A program made the position numbers and the translations under genes. The notes beneath the pieces were generated by a model that did no database searches, had not been told where the DNA came from, and saw only the letters and a program-made list of their open reading frames with translations. From Candidatus Agathobaculum intestinipullorum (GTDB taxonomy: Bacteria; Bacillota; Clostridia; Oscillospirales; Butyricicoccaceae), in assembly GCA_019117485.1 (NCBI GenBank), contig DWZQ01000039.1, positions 1-50,360 of the forward strand: a stretch of DNA of 50,360 bases, given 5' to 3'. Below, piece after piece: positions 26,057-34,355 of this stretch. Position 1 is the stretch's first letter. Each line of letters starts with the position of its first letter.

Positions 26057-26079
26057 GCCAACTGTCCCTGCGAACAAAC

Positions 26080-26114
26080 AGCCCCGCTGCGGCTTTTGCC
26101 GTGGCGGGGCTTTG
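26080..26114 (+). terminator. Terminator after ppdK
   Basis: AGCCCCGC (26080-26087) pairs with GCGGGGCT (26104-26111) with an inner GGC/GCC stem. The T-run is short (TTT), so efficiency is uncertain. Confidence 0.65.
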
Positions 26115-26129
26115 CGTCGCTTGCGCAGG

Positions 26130-26159
26130 TTGCGGGGCGGGTGACAAATATGATATAAT
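26130..26159 (+). promoter_or_regulatory. Promoter of the ThyX-like gene
   Basis: TTGCGG (26130-26135), 18-base spacer, TATAAT (26154-26159) preceded by TGA, an extended -10. GAGGGG follows before the ATG at 26191. Confidence 0.6.
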
Positions 26160-26190
26160 CAATGCAGTTTAGCAAAGAGGGGTACGAACG

Positions 26191-26919
26191 ATGAAAACCT
26201 ATCTCAACCAGATTTCCGGCATTGACGACGCGATTGTGTCGATGTTTATGAGCAAGCGCTCGTGGACGCGCGAAAAGGAGCTGCATATCCGCGAGGTCTG
26301 CCGCACGGTGTTGCGGCCGGACGGCGGTTTGAAGGACTACGACGAAACACAGGCGGCAGCCTTCGCCGAATTTGACGACTGGCTGGACAAGCTGACCAAG
26401 TGGGGCTGGAAGCACACGACCATGCTGCGGTTTATCGACATGTCGGTCACGGTAGAGGGGCTGCACCGCGCCGGACAGGACGATTGGGACGCGCACGCAA
26501 AGCGGTTCAATAACCGCATCATCCGATCGAGCACGCGGCTGGCATCGTTCTCCTATGAAATGTCCGACTGGTACGAGGGCAAGATTATGCCGACTGACCT
26601 CGCCTTACAGGCGCTCGGCCTGTCCGTGCCGGAAACCTTTGAGCACGACGGCGTGCAGTACGTCAAGGCGGTAAACGGCTACATCCGCGCGGATATGGCC
26701 GACGACCCGGATGTCAAGCGCGGGCTGTACATGCTCAGCATCCCGAGTAACTTTATCTTCAAGATCGACCTGACCGAGTGGGGACATGTGTTCAAGGAGC
26801 GCAACGCCAAGGGCGGGGCCAACCCCGAGGTCAAGCAGTGCTGTGAGAGCATCGCCGATCAGATCGAACAGTTCCACAGCCGCTTTAACCGCGACCTGTT
26901 TTGGAAAATCCTCAACTAA
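26191..26919 (+). CDS. Divergent ThyX-like protein
   Basis: 242 residues. The middle part (WGWKHTTMLRFIDMSVTVEG, about 79-98) and the later segments NNRIIRSSTRLASF (about 113-126) and FIFKIDLTEWGHVFKERN (about 196-213) follow the outline of flavin-dependent thymidylate synthase. In that family, GHxSVLEH is followed by a dUMP/FAD-binding RHRx7S motif, SxRY and a C-terminal helix. Here the RHR position reads AHA and the spacing to serine differs, so the classical active site seems altered. It may be a non-synthase relative or a divergent enzyme. It is single-gene, with its own promoter and terminator. The similarity is by eye and needs a profile search; an unrelated helical family is possible. 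Confidence 0.45.
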   Translation: MKTYLNQISGIDDAIVSMFMSKRSWTREKELHIREVCRTVLRPDGGLKDYDETQAAAFAEFDDWLDKLTKWGWKHTTMLRFIDMSVTVEGLHRAGQDDWDAHAKRFNNRIIRSSTRLASFSYEMSDWYEGKIMPTDLALQALGLSVPETFEHDGVQYVKAVNGYIRADMADDPDVKRGLYMLSIPSNFIFKIDLTEWGHVFKERNAKGGANPEVKQCCESIADQIEQFHSRFNRDLFWKILN

Positions 26920-26924
26920 AGCAC

Positions 26925-26960
26925 AAGCCCCGCGCCGCTTATCTGCGGCGCGGGGCTTTC
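26925..26960. terminator. Shared terminator between convergent genes
   Basis: A 14-bp stem (26925-26938 with 26945-26958) lies between the ThyX-like gene (ends 26919) and the convergent decarboxylase/cupin gene (stop at 26988). The plus strand has TTTC after the stem; the minus strand has a weaker tail. Probably bidirectional. Confidence 0.75.
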
Positions 26961-26987
26961 AAGTTGTTGCAATTGGCAGGGGACAGG

Positions 26988-27740
26988 TCAGCCCAGTTGG
27001 TTGTAGTCCGCGTCCGTGACCGCTTCCAGCCACTCGTTTTTGCAGCTTTCGCCCGGCACTTCGAGCGCCAGATGCGAGAACCAGCTATCCTTTGCAGCGC
27101 CGTGCCAGTGTTTGACACCCGTCGGGATATTGACCACATCGCCCGGCTGTAACGCCTGCGCCGGCTTACCCCATTCCTGGTACCATCCCTGTCCGGCCAC
27201 GCACAGCAGGATCTGCCCGCCGCCCTTGGCGGCGTGATGGATATGCCAGTTATTGCGGCATCCCGGCTCAAAGGTCACATTGTATACCCCAACCTGCTCC
27301 GTTGAGAGCGGATGCAGGTAGCTTTGCCCGACGAAATACTGCGCAAAGCCGTCGTTGGGTGCGCCGATGGGGAAAACCATCTCGCGTTGGTGCTGTGCCT
27401 TGCCGTCCGTGCCTTCGTCCTCGGCCCAGACCTCCTTTGCCATGCGGAACGCCGTCCATGCCTTGGGCCAGCCTGCGTAGAACGCCGCGTGCGTCAGAAC
27501 CTCGGCAATTTCCTGTCGGGTCAGGCCGTTCTGTTTGGCGGTGGCCAGATGGTACTGGAAGGAGCTGTCCACCAGACCTTGCGCCATCAGCGCGACCACG
27601 GTTACGAGCGACCGGTCGCGCAGGGAGAGCTTATCCTCCCGGCTCCAAACCTCGCCGAATAAAACATCATCATTGAGCTGGGCGAATTTGGGCGCGAATG
27701 CACCCAACGTATCCCGGCCTGCCGTTTGTTTTACTGCCAT
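26988..27740 (-). CDS. Carboxymuconolactone decarboxylase-like / cupin fusion protein
   Basis: 250 residues with two domains. Residues about 20-110 form an AhpD/CMD-like helical domain (DRSLVTVVALMAQGLVDSSF, then LTRQEIAEVLTHAAFYAGWP). No CxxC pair is present, so it is the decarboxylase-type rather than the peroxidase-type. Residues about 150-240 form a cupin with metal-binding HIHHAAKGGGQ and PTGVKHWHG. Such fusions are common beside LysR regulators in Clostridia and have unproven substrates, often guessed to be quinone- or lactone-type stress compounds. GGAGGAAGC precedes the ATG. It lies 23 bases after the acetyltransferase gene and is probably transcribed with it from the divergent promoter facing the LysR gene. 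Confidence 0.88.
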   Translation of the reverse strand: MAVKQTAGRDTLGAFAPKFAQLNDDVLFGEVWSREDKLSLRDRSLVTVVALMAQGLVDSSFQYHLATAKQNGLTRQEIAEVLTHAAFYAGWPKAWTAFRMAKEVWAEDEGTDGKAQHQREMVFPIGAPNDGFAQYFVGQSYLHPLSTEQVGVYNVTFEPGCRNNWHIHHAAKGGGQILLCVAGQGWYQEWGKPAQALQPGDVVNIPTGVKHWHGAAKDSWFSHLALEVPGESCKNEWLEAVTDADYNQLG

Positions 27741-27763
27741 CGTTGCTTCCTCCTCGTTTCCTG

Positions 27764-28333
27764 TTAATGGACGACCGTCCGCATCACACGGGCGGGTACG
27801 CCGCCCACGACGGTGTTTGCCGGTACATCTTCTGTCACCACCGCGCCCGCGGCGACCACAGCGCCGTCGCCAATGGTCACGCCGGGCAGCACCGTGGCGT
27901 TGGAGCCGATCCAGACATTCCGGCCGATGCGGATGGGGGCGGGCAGCATGGTCGCGCGTTCGTCGGGGTGCATGTCGTGGTTGAGCGTGGCGAGCACTAC
28001 GTTATGGCCGATCAGGCTGCCGTCCCCGATGAAAATACCGCCCTGATCCTGAAATTTGCAGCCCATGTTGATGAAAACATTCTTGCCGACCGTGATGTTC
28101 ATGCCGCAGTCGGTGTGAAACGGCGGGAACAGGCCGAAGCTATCGTCCACCGGTTTGCCGATCAGCTCGGAGAACAGCGCGCGCAGCTCCTCCGGCTCAT
28201 GGTAGCCGGTATTGATCTGGGCGGTGATGCGCAGCGCCCGCTGGCTGGCGCGGTGCATATATTGGTGCGCCGAACTGCCGCCAACCACCGGCAGACCGCT
28301 GCTGAGGTGTTCTAAAAACGCTTCCTTTTCCAT
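27764..28333 (-). CDS. Sugar O-acetyltransferase (maltose/galactoside type)
   Basis: 189 residues. The left-handed beta-helix is built of hexapeptide repeats (for example [16 protein letters not shown], then [38 protein letters not shown]). The N-terminal Mac domain is helical ([16 protein letters not shown]). The catalytic histidine lies in TLNHDMHPD. It transfers acetyl groups from acetyl-CoA to a sugar, often a detoxifying step. The start at 28333 has CAGGAGGAAGCC upstream; a longer frame to 28393 runs into the promoter. It is transcribed from the divergent promoter and followed by the decarboxylase/cupin gene, forming the regulated unit opposite LysR. Confidence 0.9.
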   Translation of the reverse strand: MEKEAFLEHLSSGLPVVGGSSAHQYMHRASQRALRITAQINTGYHEPEELRALFSELIGKPVDDSFGLFPPFHTDCGMNITVGKNVFINMGCKFQDQGGIFIGDGSLIGHNVVLATLNHDMHPDERATMLPAPIRIGRNVWIGSNATVLPGVTIGDGAVVAAGAVVTEDVPANTVVGGVPARVMRTVVH

Positions 28334-28366
28334 GGCTTCCTCCTGTTTGCCTGTTTCGCTACCTGT

Positions 28367-28395
28367 ATTGTAGCACCAAGTCGGTTTCACCACAA
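28367..28395 (-). promoter_or_regulatory. Divergent promoter of the acetyltransferase gene
   Basis: On the minus strand: TTGTGG (28395-28390), 17-base spacer, TACAAT (28372-28367), followed by the 28333 start. Confidence 0.65.
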
Positions 28396-28403
28396 ATGCC
28401 TAT

Positions 28404-28452
28404 CCGGTATACTGTATTATGCTTGCAAGCTATACTGCGGCTGTGCTATGAT
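28404..28452. promoter_or_regulatory. LysR promoter with a nearby palindromic operator candidate
   Basis: On the plus strand: TTGCAA (28423-28428), 18-base spacer, TATGAT (28447-28452). The perfect 10-bp palindrome GCTTGCAAGC (28421-28430) overlaps the -35 element. TATAC repeats flank it (GTATAC at 28408-28413, TATAC at 28431-28435). These are typical places for autoregulated LysR binding at T-N11-A sites. Confidence 0.5.
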
Positions 28453-28475
28453 CGGAGTGATAGGAGGTGGCGCGG

Positions 28476-29366
28476 ATGGAACTGCGCGTACTGCAATATT
28501 TTCTCGCGGTGGCGCGGGAGCAGAATATTTCGGCGGCCGCCCAGTCGCTGCACCTGACACAGCCGACGCTATCCCGGCAATTGCGCGAGCTGGAGGATGA
28601 ACTGGGCAAGCAGCTGCTCATCCGGGGCAGCCGCAAGGTCACGCTGACCGAGGACGGCATGCTGCTGCGCCGTCGTGCGGAAGAAATCCTCGATTTGGTC
28701 AGCCGGACGGAACAGGAAGTCATGCGGCCGGATGAGGCGGTCACAGGCGATGTGTACATCGGCACGGGCGAAACCGACGGCGTGCGTCAGCTGGCGCAGG
28801 CGGCCAAGCGGGTGCAGCAGGCGCATCCGGGCGTGCGGTTCCATATCGTCAGCGGTGACGCGGTTGACGTGTGCGAGCGGCTGGACAAAGGGCTGCTTGA
28901 CTTCGGCGTGCTACTGGGGGATATCGACCGGACACGGTACAACTACATGGCACTGCCGATGAAGGATGTATGGGGCGTGCTGATGCGGTGCGACAGTCCG
29001 CTGGCCGGGCAGGCGACAGTATCGCCGGAACAGTTGTGGGATAAGCCGCTCATCCTGTCCCGGCAGGCGGATAACAAAAGCGGGTTGTACCGCTGGCTGG
29101 GCCGGGAACCGACGCAGCTGCACACGGTCGCCACCTATAACCTGATTTATAACGCCTCGCTCATGGTGGACGAGGGCATGGGCTATGCTTTCACACTCGA
29201 CAAGCTGGTCAATACCGAGAGCAGTAACCTGTGTTTCCGACCGCTGCGGCCGCGGCTTGAACTGGGTATGCATCTGGTGTGGAAAAAATCACAGGTATTT
29301 TCCAAAGCGGCCGCGCTGTTCCTGAAAGAGTTGCAGACGCATCTGGCCGATGAGGGAGAATCGTAA
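28476..29366 (+). CDS. LysR family transcriptional regulator
   Basis: 296 residues. The N-terminal winged helix-turn-helix (residues 1-60) shows MELRVLQYFLAVAREQNISAAAQSLHLTQPTLSRQL, with the recognition helix at about 28-40. A linker helix and then a periplasmic-binding-protein-like effector domain follow (about 90-290, VTGDVYIGTGETDGVRQLAQ). The start at 28476 has AGGAGGTGGCG upstream; an in-frame ATG at 28467 lies within that site. It is divergent to the acetyltransferase/cupin unit, which it probably regulates in response to an unknown small effector. The arrangement recurs in Clostridia. Confidence 0.93.
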   Translation: MELRVLQYFLAVAREQNISAAAQSLHLTQPTLSRQLRELEDELGKQLLIRGSRKVTLTEDGMLLRRRAEEILDLVSRTEQEVMRPDEAVTGDVYIGTGETDGVRQLAQAAKRVQQAHPGVRFHIVSGDAVDVCERLDKGLLDFGVLLGDIDRTRYNYMALPMKDVWGVLMRCDSPLAGQATVSPEQLWDKPLILSRQADNKSGLYRWLGREPTQLHTVATYNLIYNASLMVDEGMGYAFTLDKLVNTESSNLCFRPLRPRLELGMHLVWKKSQVFSKAAALFLKELQTHLADEGES

Positions 29367-29456
29367 CCCGTCCCGCAGCAACCGCTGTCGTCTCCATTTG
29401 GCAAATAGAATGGCCGGATAGGAAGATTGGGGCTGGCAGGGCGGTAGGGGATATGT

Positions 29457-29462
29457 TATAAT
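29457..29462 (+). promoter_or_regulatory. Extended -10 promoter of the 29579 gene, with a long leader
   Basis: TGTTATAAT (29454-29462) is an extended perfect -10. Transcription from it would leave a leader of about 110 bases before the ATG at 29579. CCCAAT (29510-29515) and ATTGGG (29565-29570) in the leader could pair near the binding site. Confidence 0.5.
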
Positions 29463-29578
29463 CATAGCAAAGCATACCGGCAACGCCACACCTTGCAAAC
29501 CGCCTTGGCCCAATGATGCGGCAACGCCGGCGACACACGCCATGTGGGGTTCCGATTGGGATATGGGGGCAGTGCGCG

Positions 29579-30169
29579 ATGAAAGATCGTATGAAAAATG
29601 TTGGGCTGACGGTTTTAACGGTGATCGGCATCATTTTGGTGCTGATTTCGATCTATGGATTGCTGAAAAACCTGTTGGGGGATAAGTTTACGGTCAGCGC
29701 GGCGGACGGCCTGCGGGAGCAGACGACAAGCCAGCCGGCCGGTGCGGAAAAGCCGGAGGCGGACGATACACCGGATCAGATATCGGAAGACCTGTGCCAG
29801 CCGGGGGATAACCCGGATATCGACGATGCGATCTATAAGGAACTGAGCCGGGTGATGAATGAAACGGCGTTTGCCTATCGTAATACCGAAAACGGTCATA
29901 AGGGCTATGCGGGCGAGCACCGCGCCAGCTTCACCAACCGCACGGGCGTGGATTTTGAAACGCTGCAATTGCAGGTTTCGCTCTATCAGCTGGATGACCC
30001 GAAACAGTATAAAGGCACCGCCAATATCCCGGATGAACCGGTAGAGGTGCATGATGCGTACATGGGGCCGCTGGCCGCAGGGGAGACGGCTACCCTGTCG
30101 TTCACCGCAGATACCGAAGCGTACAATTATTTCCTGTTTGGTTATGGGTATAGCCTGACGGAAGAATAA
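29579..30169 (+). CDS. Hypothetical membrane-anchored protein with FxLYD-like domain
   Basis: 196 residues. One N-terminal helix (LTVLTVIGIILVLISIYGLL, about residues 10-29) anchors the protein. A disordered, acidic linker follows (about 40-80), then an exported beta-domain of about 100 residues (RASFTNRTGVDFETLQLQVSLYQL, then GPLAAGETATLSFTAD). That resembles the FxLYD family of exported sandwich domains but I cannot confirm it. The first ATG of the run (29579) has GGGGGC 10 bases upstream. No catalytic residues are apparent. It is a single gene between the LysR gene and repeat copy B. Function unknown. Confidence 0.7.
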   Translation: MKDRMKNVGLTVLTVIGIILVLISIYGLLKNLLGDKFTVSAADGLREQTTSQPAGAEKPEADDTPDQISEDLCQPGDNPDIDDAIYKELSRVMNETAFAYRNTENGHKGYAGEHRASFTNRTGVDFETLQLQVSLYQLDDPKQYKGTANIPDEPVEVHDAYMGPLAAGETATLSFTADTEAYNYFLFGYGYSLTEE

Positions 30170-30272
30170 AAACACGAGATGGAGCATGCAGCCGCCCCGG
30201 CAACCGGGGCGGCTTTTTGTGTATGGCCGGTTGCAGATGGAAATGATTTTCGTTCTGCCGTGGTATACTAAA

Positions 30273-30432
30273 GGCAGCACCGCATAATTCAGCAAGAATG
30301 ATTTGCGTGTAAATTTTGCGTCCAGATGCGGCGCGGTTTCGCGGCAATACTTAATGTATTGCAAGAAATCGCAACAAAATCTGGGCACAAAATTTCCGCA
30401 AAGCATCGAAGATGCAATTGTGCGGTGTTGCC
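30273..30432 (-). repeat. 160-bp repeat, copy B (inverted orientation)
   Basis: Reverse complement of copy A, also exactly 160 bp: GGCAGCACCGCATAATT at the left and AATTGTGCGGTGTTGCC at the right. The central hairpin is GCAATAC/GTATTGC. TAAA directly flanks both ends, a possible 4-bp target duplication. It lies between the FxLYD-like gene and the amidohydrolase gene. Confidence 0.85.
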
Positions 30433-30465
30433 TAAAGGGCATGACTGGAAAGGTGGAGGCAGGAT

Positions 30466-32049
30466 ATGAAAACATTGTATTACGGCGGGGCGATCCGCAC
30501 ATTGGAGTCCGACAGACGGGCGGAAGCATTGTTGGTCGAGGATGGGGCGGTCGCTGCGGTGGGGGATTGGGAGCAAATCCGCCCGCAGGCGCGCGGGGCG
30601 GAGATGGTCAATCTGGATGGGCGCGCGTTGCTGCCCGCTTTTCTCGACGCGCACAGCCATTTTTCCGGCGCGGCCTATGCCATGCTGCAAGCGCCGCTGG
30701 GGGAGGCGACGGATTTTGCCGGGATTGGGCGGGCGTTTACGCGCTTTTTGGAGGAAAATGCGGTGCCGGAGGGGCAGTGGGTAGTCGGCCGGGGGTATGA
30801 CCAGAACGTGCTTGCGGAGGGCCGCCACCCAACGCGCGAAGTGTTTGACCGGGTTTCCACCACGCACCCGATGATGGCCGTGCATCAGTCCGGGCACATG
30901 GGTGTGTTCAATACGCGCGCGCTCGAGCTGCTTGGCGTGACGGCGGATACGCCCGCGCCTGCGGGCGGCATGATCGGCAGGGAAAACGGCAAACTGACCG
31001 GCTATATGGAGGAAAACGCTTTTTTGCAGTATCAGCAGCATGTGCCGTCGCCGTCACTGGACGATTTGCTCGACGCCTGCCGCCGCGCGCAGCAGATGTA
31101 TGCATCCTATGGCATCACGACCGTGCAGGAGGGCATGCTTCCCGAGGGGCTGTTCCGCCTGTACCATGCGCTGCTCGAGCGGGATGTGCTTGCGCTCGAT
31201 GTCATCGCTTACGCAGGCATGGATGCGTTGGATGCGGCGCTGCGTGCGTTCCCGTCCGCTGTACGACGATACGACCGGCATTTTAAACTCAGCGGTTGCA
31301 AGCTGTTTTTGGATGGGTCGCCGCAGGCGCGCACCGCTTGGCTGCGTGCGCCCTATGAGAACGCGCCGGACGGTGATTGCGGCTATCCGGCAATGGATGA
31401 CGATGCGCTGCGGCAGGCGCTTGAGACCGCCTATCAGCGCCGGATGCAGCCGCTGGTGCATTGCAATGGCGACGCGGCGGCGGCACAACTGCTGCGCGTT
31501 GTGGACGGAATCGAGCGGGCGCACCCGGATTTCCGCGACCTGCGTCCGGTGATGATCCACGCGCAGATGCTCGCGCCCGACCAGATGGACGATATGGTGC
31601 GGCTGGGCATTATCCCATCCTTTTTCATCGCGCATATTCACCGCTGGGGCGACGTCCACCTGCGCAACCTCGGCGGAACGCGCGCCGCGCACCTGAGTGC
31701 GGCGGGTTCGGCGCTGCGATGCGGCCTCCCGTTCACGTTCCATCAGGATACGCCCGTGCTGCCGCCCGATATGCTGCACAGCCTTTGGTGCGCGGTCGCA
31801 CGCCGCACGGCAAACGGTGTGGTGCTGGGGGAAGCCGAGCGTATCCCGGTATCGGACGCGCTGCGCGCGGTGACGGCAAACGCCGCGCACCAGTATTTTG
31901 AAGAACACAGCAAGGGCACATTGCAGCCGGGCAAGGCCGCTGACCTTGTGCTTCTCGATGCCGACCCGCTGGCCGTCCCGCCTGACCGGCTGCGGGCTAT
32001 CCGCGTGCTCGAAACCATCAAGGATGGCAAGACCGTATTCCGCGCGTAA
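30466..32049 (+). CDS. Metal-dependent amidohydrolase (YtcJ-like)
   Basis: 527 residues, amidohydrolase superfamily of the YtcJ type, TIM barrel with N- and C-terminal beta-sandwich parts. Metal-ligand motif FLDAHSHFSG (about residues 59-68) carries the HxH pair. Later ligand regions are LDGSPQARTAW (about 282-292), LVHCNGDAAA (about 328-337), MIHAQML (about 364-370) and FHQDTPVLP (about 427-435) with the catalytic aspartate. The substrate is unknown; relatives hydrolyse N-acyl or cyclic amides. GGTGGAGGCAGG precedes the ATG. It starts just after repeat copy B. No transporter or related enzyme is adjacent, so no pathway is suggested. Confidence 0.88.
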   Translation: MKTLYYGGAIRTLESDRRAEALLVEDGAVAAVGDWEQIRPQARGAEMVNLDGRALLPAFLDAHSHFSGAAYAMLQAPLGEATDFAGIGRAFTRFLEENAVPEGQWVVGRGYDQNVLAEGRHPTREVFDRVSTTHPMMAVHQSGHMGVFNTRALELLGVTADTPAPAGGMIGRENGKLTGYMEENAFLQYQQHVPSPSLDDLLDACRRAQQMYASYGITTVQEGMLPEGLFRLYHALLERDVLALDVIAYAGMDALDAALRAFPSAVRRYDRHFKLSGCKLFLDGSPQARTAWLRAPYENAPDGDCGYPAMDDDALRQALETAYQRRMQPLVHCNGDAAAAQLLRVVDGIERAHPDFRDLRPVMIHAQMLAPDQMDDMVRLGIIPSFFIAHIHRWGDVHLRNLGGTRAAHLSAAGSALRCGLPFTFHQDTPVLPPDMLHSLWCAVARRTANGVVLGEAERIPVSDALRAVTANAAHQYFEEHSKGTLQPGKAADLVLLDADPLAVPPDRLRAIRVLETIKDGKTVFRA

Positions 32050-32063
32050 CGGACAGAAATCCC

Positions 32064-32093
32064 TTGCGCGCGGCCTGCTCGGTGTCGTATACT
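32064..32093 (+). promoter_or_regulatory. Promoter of the DUF4317 gene
   Basis: TTGCGC (32064-32069), 18-base spacer, TATACT (32088-32093), 35 bases before the ATG. The GC-rich spacer makes this a moderate prediction. Confidence 0.5.
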
Positions 32094-32127
32094 AAAGGTC
32101 AGAGTACGCAGGACAGGAGAGAGCGAC

Positions 32128-33381
32128 ATGAATATCACCAAGGGCGACGTGCTTGAGCTGCGCCGCCGTTTGAAAAAGACCGAATGTACCTTTGGCCGCA
32201 TGTGCGGCTGCTATGTCAATAGCGGCAAGCAGGTCGTATTGAAGTTTACGCAGGATTTTTCCGAACTCGAGGAGGACGAGTATTTCAAATACCTTGAGAT
32301 CGCCAAGAAAACGCTGTCCGGCACGCTGGGCAGCAACCTGCTGGAATTGGAATTTGCCCGCGATGAACAGGCGACCGAGCACCAGAAGTACCTGCTCGCC
32401 CTCAAGGGCAGCAAGCTGGCCAATGAGGAACTGCTCGACCGGCTGTATGAACAGGTCATCGAACAGTATGCCTATCCGGGCAATTACTTAATTTTGGTCT
32501 ACCATGATGTGTACGACGTGCCGAGTAAGGCGACCTCGGGCGAGGAACAGGACGAGTCCGAGGAGATCTACGAATATATGCTGTGTGCGGTCTGCCCGGT
32601 GGAGCTGTCCAAGCCCGCGCTGGGCTACCGCGAGGACGAAAACCGCATCGGCGCGCGTGTGCGCGACTGGGTGGTCGGCCTGCCTGACCTCGGTTTTGTC
32701 TATCCGGCGTTCGTAAACCGCGGCAGCGATGTAAACGCCGTGATGTACTATGTCAAAACCGGAAAAGGCTCGCATCCCGAGCTGATCGAAAACGTGCTCG
32801 GCTGCGTGCCGCAGCGTACGGCGGCCGAGGACAAGCAGGCGTTCCGCAGCGTGGTGTGCGATGCGTTTGGCGACGACGAGGAGCAGGCCGACGCCGCCTT
32901 TTTCCAGATCCAGAAAACCATCAGCGGCATGGTGGCCGAGCGGGAGGAGGACGAGTCGCTGCCGCCGGTCAGCCTGACGGCGGAAACGCTGTCCGGCCTT
33001 GCGCAGGAGGCCGAGGTGCCCGAGGCGGTGCGCACGCAGATTGAAAAAACCTACGCGCATGTGTTCGGCGATACGCCGCCGGTGGCGGATAACGTGCTCG
33101 ACAGTAAGCTGGTCGAACAGGGCACGGCGCGCGCGCATACGGCGGCGCTCGAGCAAAAGGTCGCGGTGCTGCAACAGGAGTTGGCCGCGCAGGCGGCTGC
33201 CCGCGCGGATGCGGACGCGGATGAATCGCCGTGGCGCGAGGAGACTGGAATCGAGCTGCATGTCCCGCAGGAGCGGGCGGGGCGCATCCGGACGGATGTG
33301 GTCGACGGGCAGAAGTGCCTGCTCGTGCCGCTTGAGGAAGGCGAGCACGCGCGCATCAACGGCGTGGAGCAGACGCTGTAA
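32128..33381 (+). CDS. DUF4317 family protein
   Basis: 417 residues, full length for this clostridial family of unknown function. The N-terminus MNITKGDVLELRRRLKKTEC and the adjacent FGRMCGCYV segment (residues 23-31, with a CxC pair) are characteristic. A phage- or nuclease-type catalytic centre is not visible. The middle contains PVELSKPALGYREDENRIGAR, and residues 230-350 are acidic and helical. CAGGAGAG lies before the ATG, and the gene has its own promoter and terminator. It is predicted cytoplasmic with no signal peptide. Neighbours do not suggest a role. Confidence 0.8.
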   Translation: MNITKGDVLELRRRLKKTECTFGRMCGCYVNSGKQVVLKFTQDFSELEEDEYFKYLEIAKKTLSGTLGSNLLELEFARDEQATEHQKYLLALKGSKLANEELLDRLYEQVIEQYAYPGNYLILVYHDVYDVPSKATSGEEQDESEEIYEYMLCAVCPVELSKPALGYREDENRIGARVRDWVVGLPDLGFVYPAFVNRGSDVNAVMYYVKTGKGSHPELIENVLGCVPQRTAAEDKQAFRSVVCDAFGDDEEQADAAFFQIQKTISGMVAEREEDESLPPVSLTAETLSGLAQEAEVPEAVRTQIEKTYAHVFGDTPPVADNVLDSKLVEQGTARAHTAALEQKVAVLQQELAAQAAARADADADESPWREETGIELHVPQERAGRIRTDVVDGQKCLLVPLEEGEHARINGVEQTL

Positions 33382-33417
33382 GGGCAGGCCGGGGACGCTG
33401 TCCTTTGCAATGCAGAC

Positions 33418-33445
33418 AAGACGGGGCGGGAAGCCCCGTCTTTTT
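33418..33445 (+). terminator. Terminator after the DUF4317 gene
   Basis: AAGACGGGGC (33418-33427) pairs with GCCCCGTCTT (33433-33442), then TTT. Confidence 0.92.
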
Positions 33446-33497
33446 GCATGCAAATGGGAGAAAAATAGCGCGTTTGCCGTTTTTTGACCGAATATCA

Positions 33498-33527
33498 TTG
33501 AATGCAATGGGGAATGTGTGCTATAAT
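33498..33527 (+). promoter_or_regulatory. Promoter of rlmB
   Basis: TTGAAT (33498-33503), 18-base spacer, TATAAT (33522-33527) with the TGC extension directly before it. Confidence 0.75.
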
Positions 33528-33560
33528 GCCAATATCTAAGGTTTTTTGGAGCGTAGCAAT

Positions 33561-34334
33561 ATGGCTGATAACAAAAACAGGCGTCGTCCCCCGCGGGAGG
33601 ACGACGGCACGCTGGTCGAGGGGCGCAATGCGGTGCTGGAAACGCTGCGCGCCGGGCGCGCGGTCGATAAGGTCTTTGTGGCCGAGGGCGCGCGCATCGG
33701 TGATGTCGCGGCGGAAGCGCGGCGGCATGGCGTGCCGGTGGTCACCTGCGACCGCCGCAAGCTCGACCATATGAGCCCGACGGGCAACCATCAGGGCGTG
33801 ATCGCGCAGGCGGCCGCGCAGGAGTATGTCTCGCTGGACGATATCTTCCGTGTGGCACAGGAGCGCGGTGAAGTACCGCTCATCGTCGTGTGCGACGGGA
33901 TCGAAGACCCGCATAATTTAGGCGCGATCATCCGCTCGGCCGAGACGGCGGGCGCGCATGGGGCCATTATCCCCAAGCGGCGCGCGGTCGGTTTGACTGC
34001 GGCGGTCGCCCGCGCGGCGGCGGGTGCGCTGGCCTATGTCGGCGTACACAAGGCAAATAACCTTGCCGCGGCGCTCGACGAGCTGAAGGAGCGCGGTGTG
34101 TGGCTGTTCGGCGCGGAGGCGGACGGCACGGTTGGCCTGTATGAGGCAGCCTTCGACCGCCCGACCGCCATCATCATCGGTTCGGAAGGGCAGGGGCTGA
34201 GCCGCCTGACACGGGACAAATGCGACTATATCGTCAGCATCCCGCTGCGCGGCCGTGTCAACTCGCTCAATGCATCCAACGCAGCGGCGGTATTGCTGTT
34301 TGAAGCGGTGCGCCGCCGCACGCAGGGCGAATAA
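33561..34334 (+). CDS. rlmB: 23S rRNA (guanosine-2'-O)-methyltransferase RlmB-like
   Basis: 257 residues. SpoU/TrmH-class SPOUT methyltransferase that methylates a guanosine ribose in 23S rRNA (G2251 in E. coli numbering). The substrate-binding domain starts LVEGRNAVLETLRAGR (about 17-32). The three SPOUT motifs are visible: DGIEDPHNLGAIIRSAE (about 116-132), IIIGSEGQGLSR (about 205-216) and IPLRGRVNSLNASNAAAVL (about 227-245). The ATG at 33561 has TTGGAG 9 bases upstream and gives the normal family length, although an in-frame TTG (33546) overlaps that site. A basic, disordered N-terminus (NKNRRRPPRED) may bind RNA. It lies 21 bases before the P-type-ATPase-like gene, likely in one transcript. 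The rlmB name is by family; a TrmH role is possible. Confidence 0.9.
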   Translation: MADNKNRRRPPREDDGTLVEGRNAVLETLRAGRAVDKVFVAEGARIGDVAAEARRHGVPVVTCDRRKLDHMSPTGNHQGVIAQAAAQEYVSLDDIFRVAQERGEVPLIVVCDGIEDPHNLGAIIRSAETAGAHGAIIPKRRAVGLTAAVARAAAGALAYVGVHKANNLAAALDELKERGVWLFGAEADGTVGLYEAAFDRPTAIIIGSEGQGLSRLTRDKCDYIVSIPLRGRVNSLNASNAAAVLLFEAVRRRTQGE

Positions 34335-34355
34335 AGGAGGCAGACGGATAACGAT

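Noticed and set aside
23324-26077. Long minus-strand open frame opposite ppdK
   Set aside because: Same cause; ppdK is intact with all active-site motifs on the plus strand.
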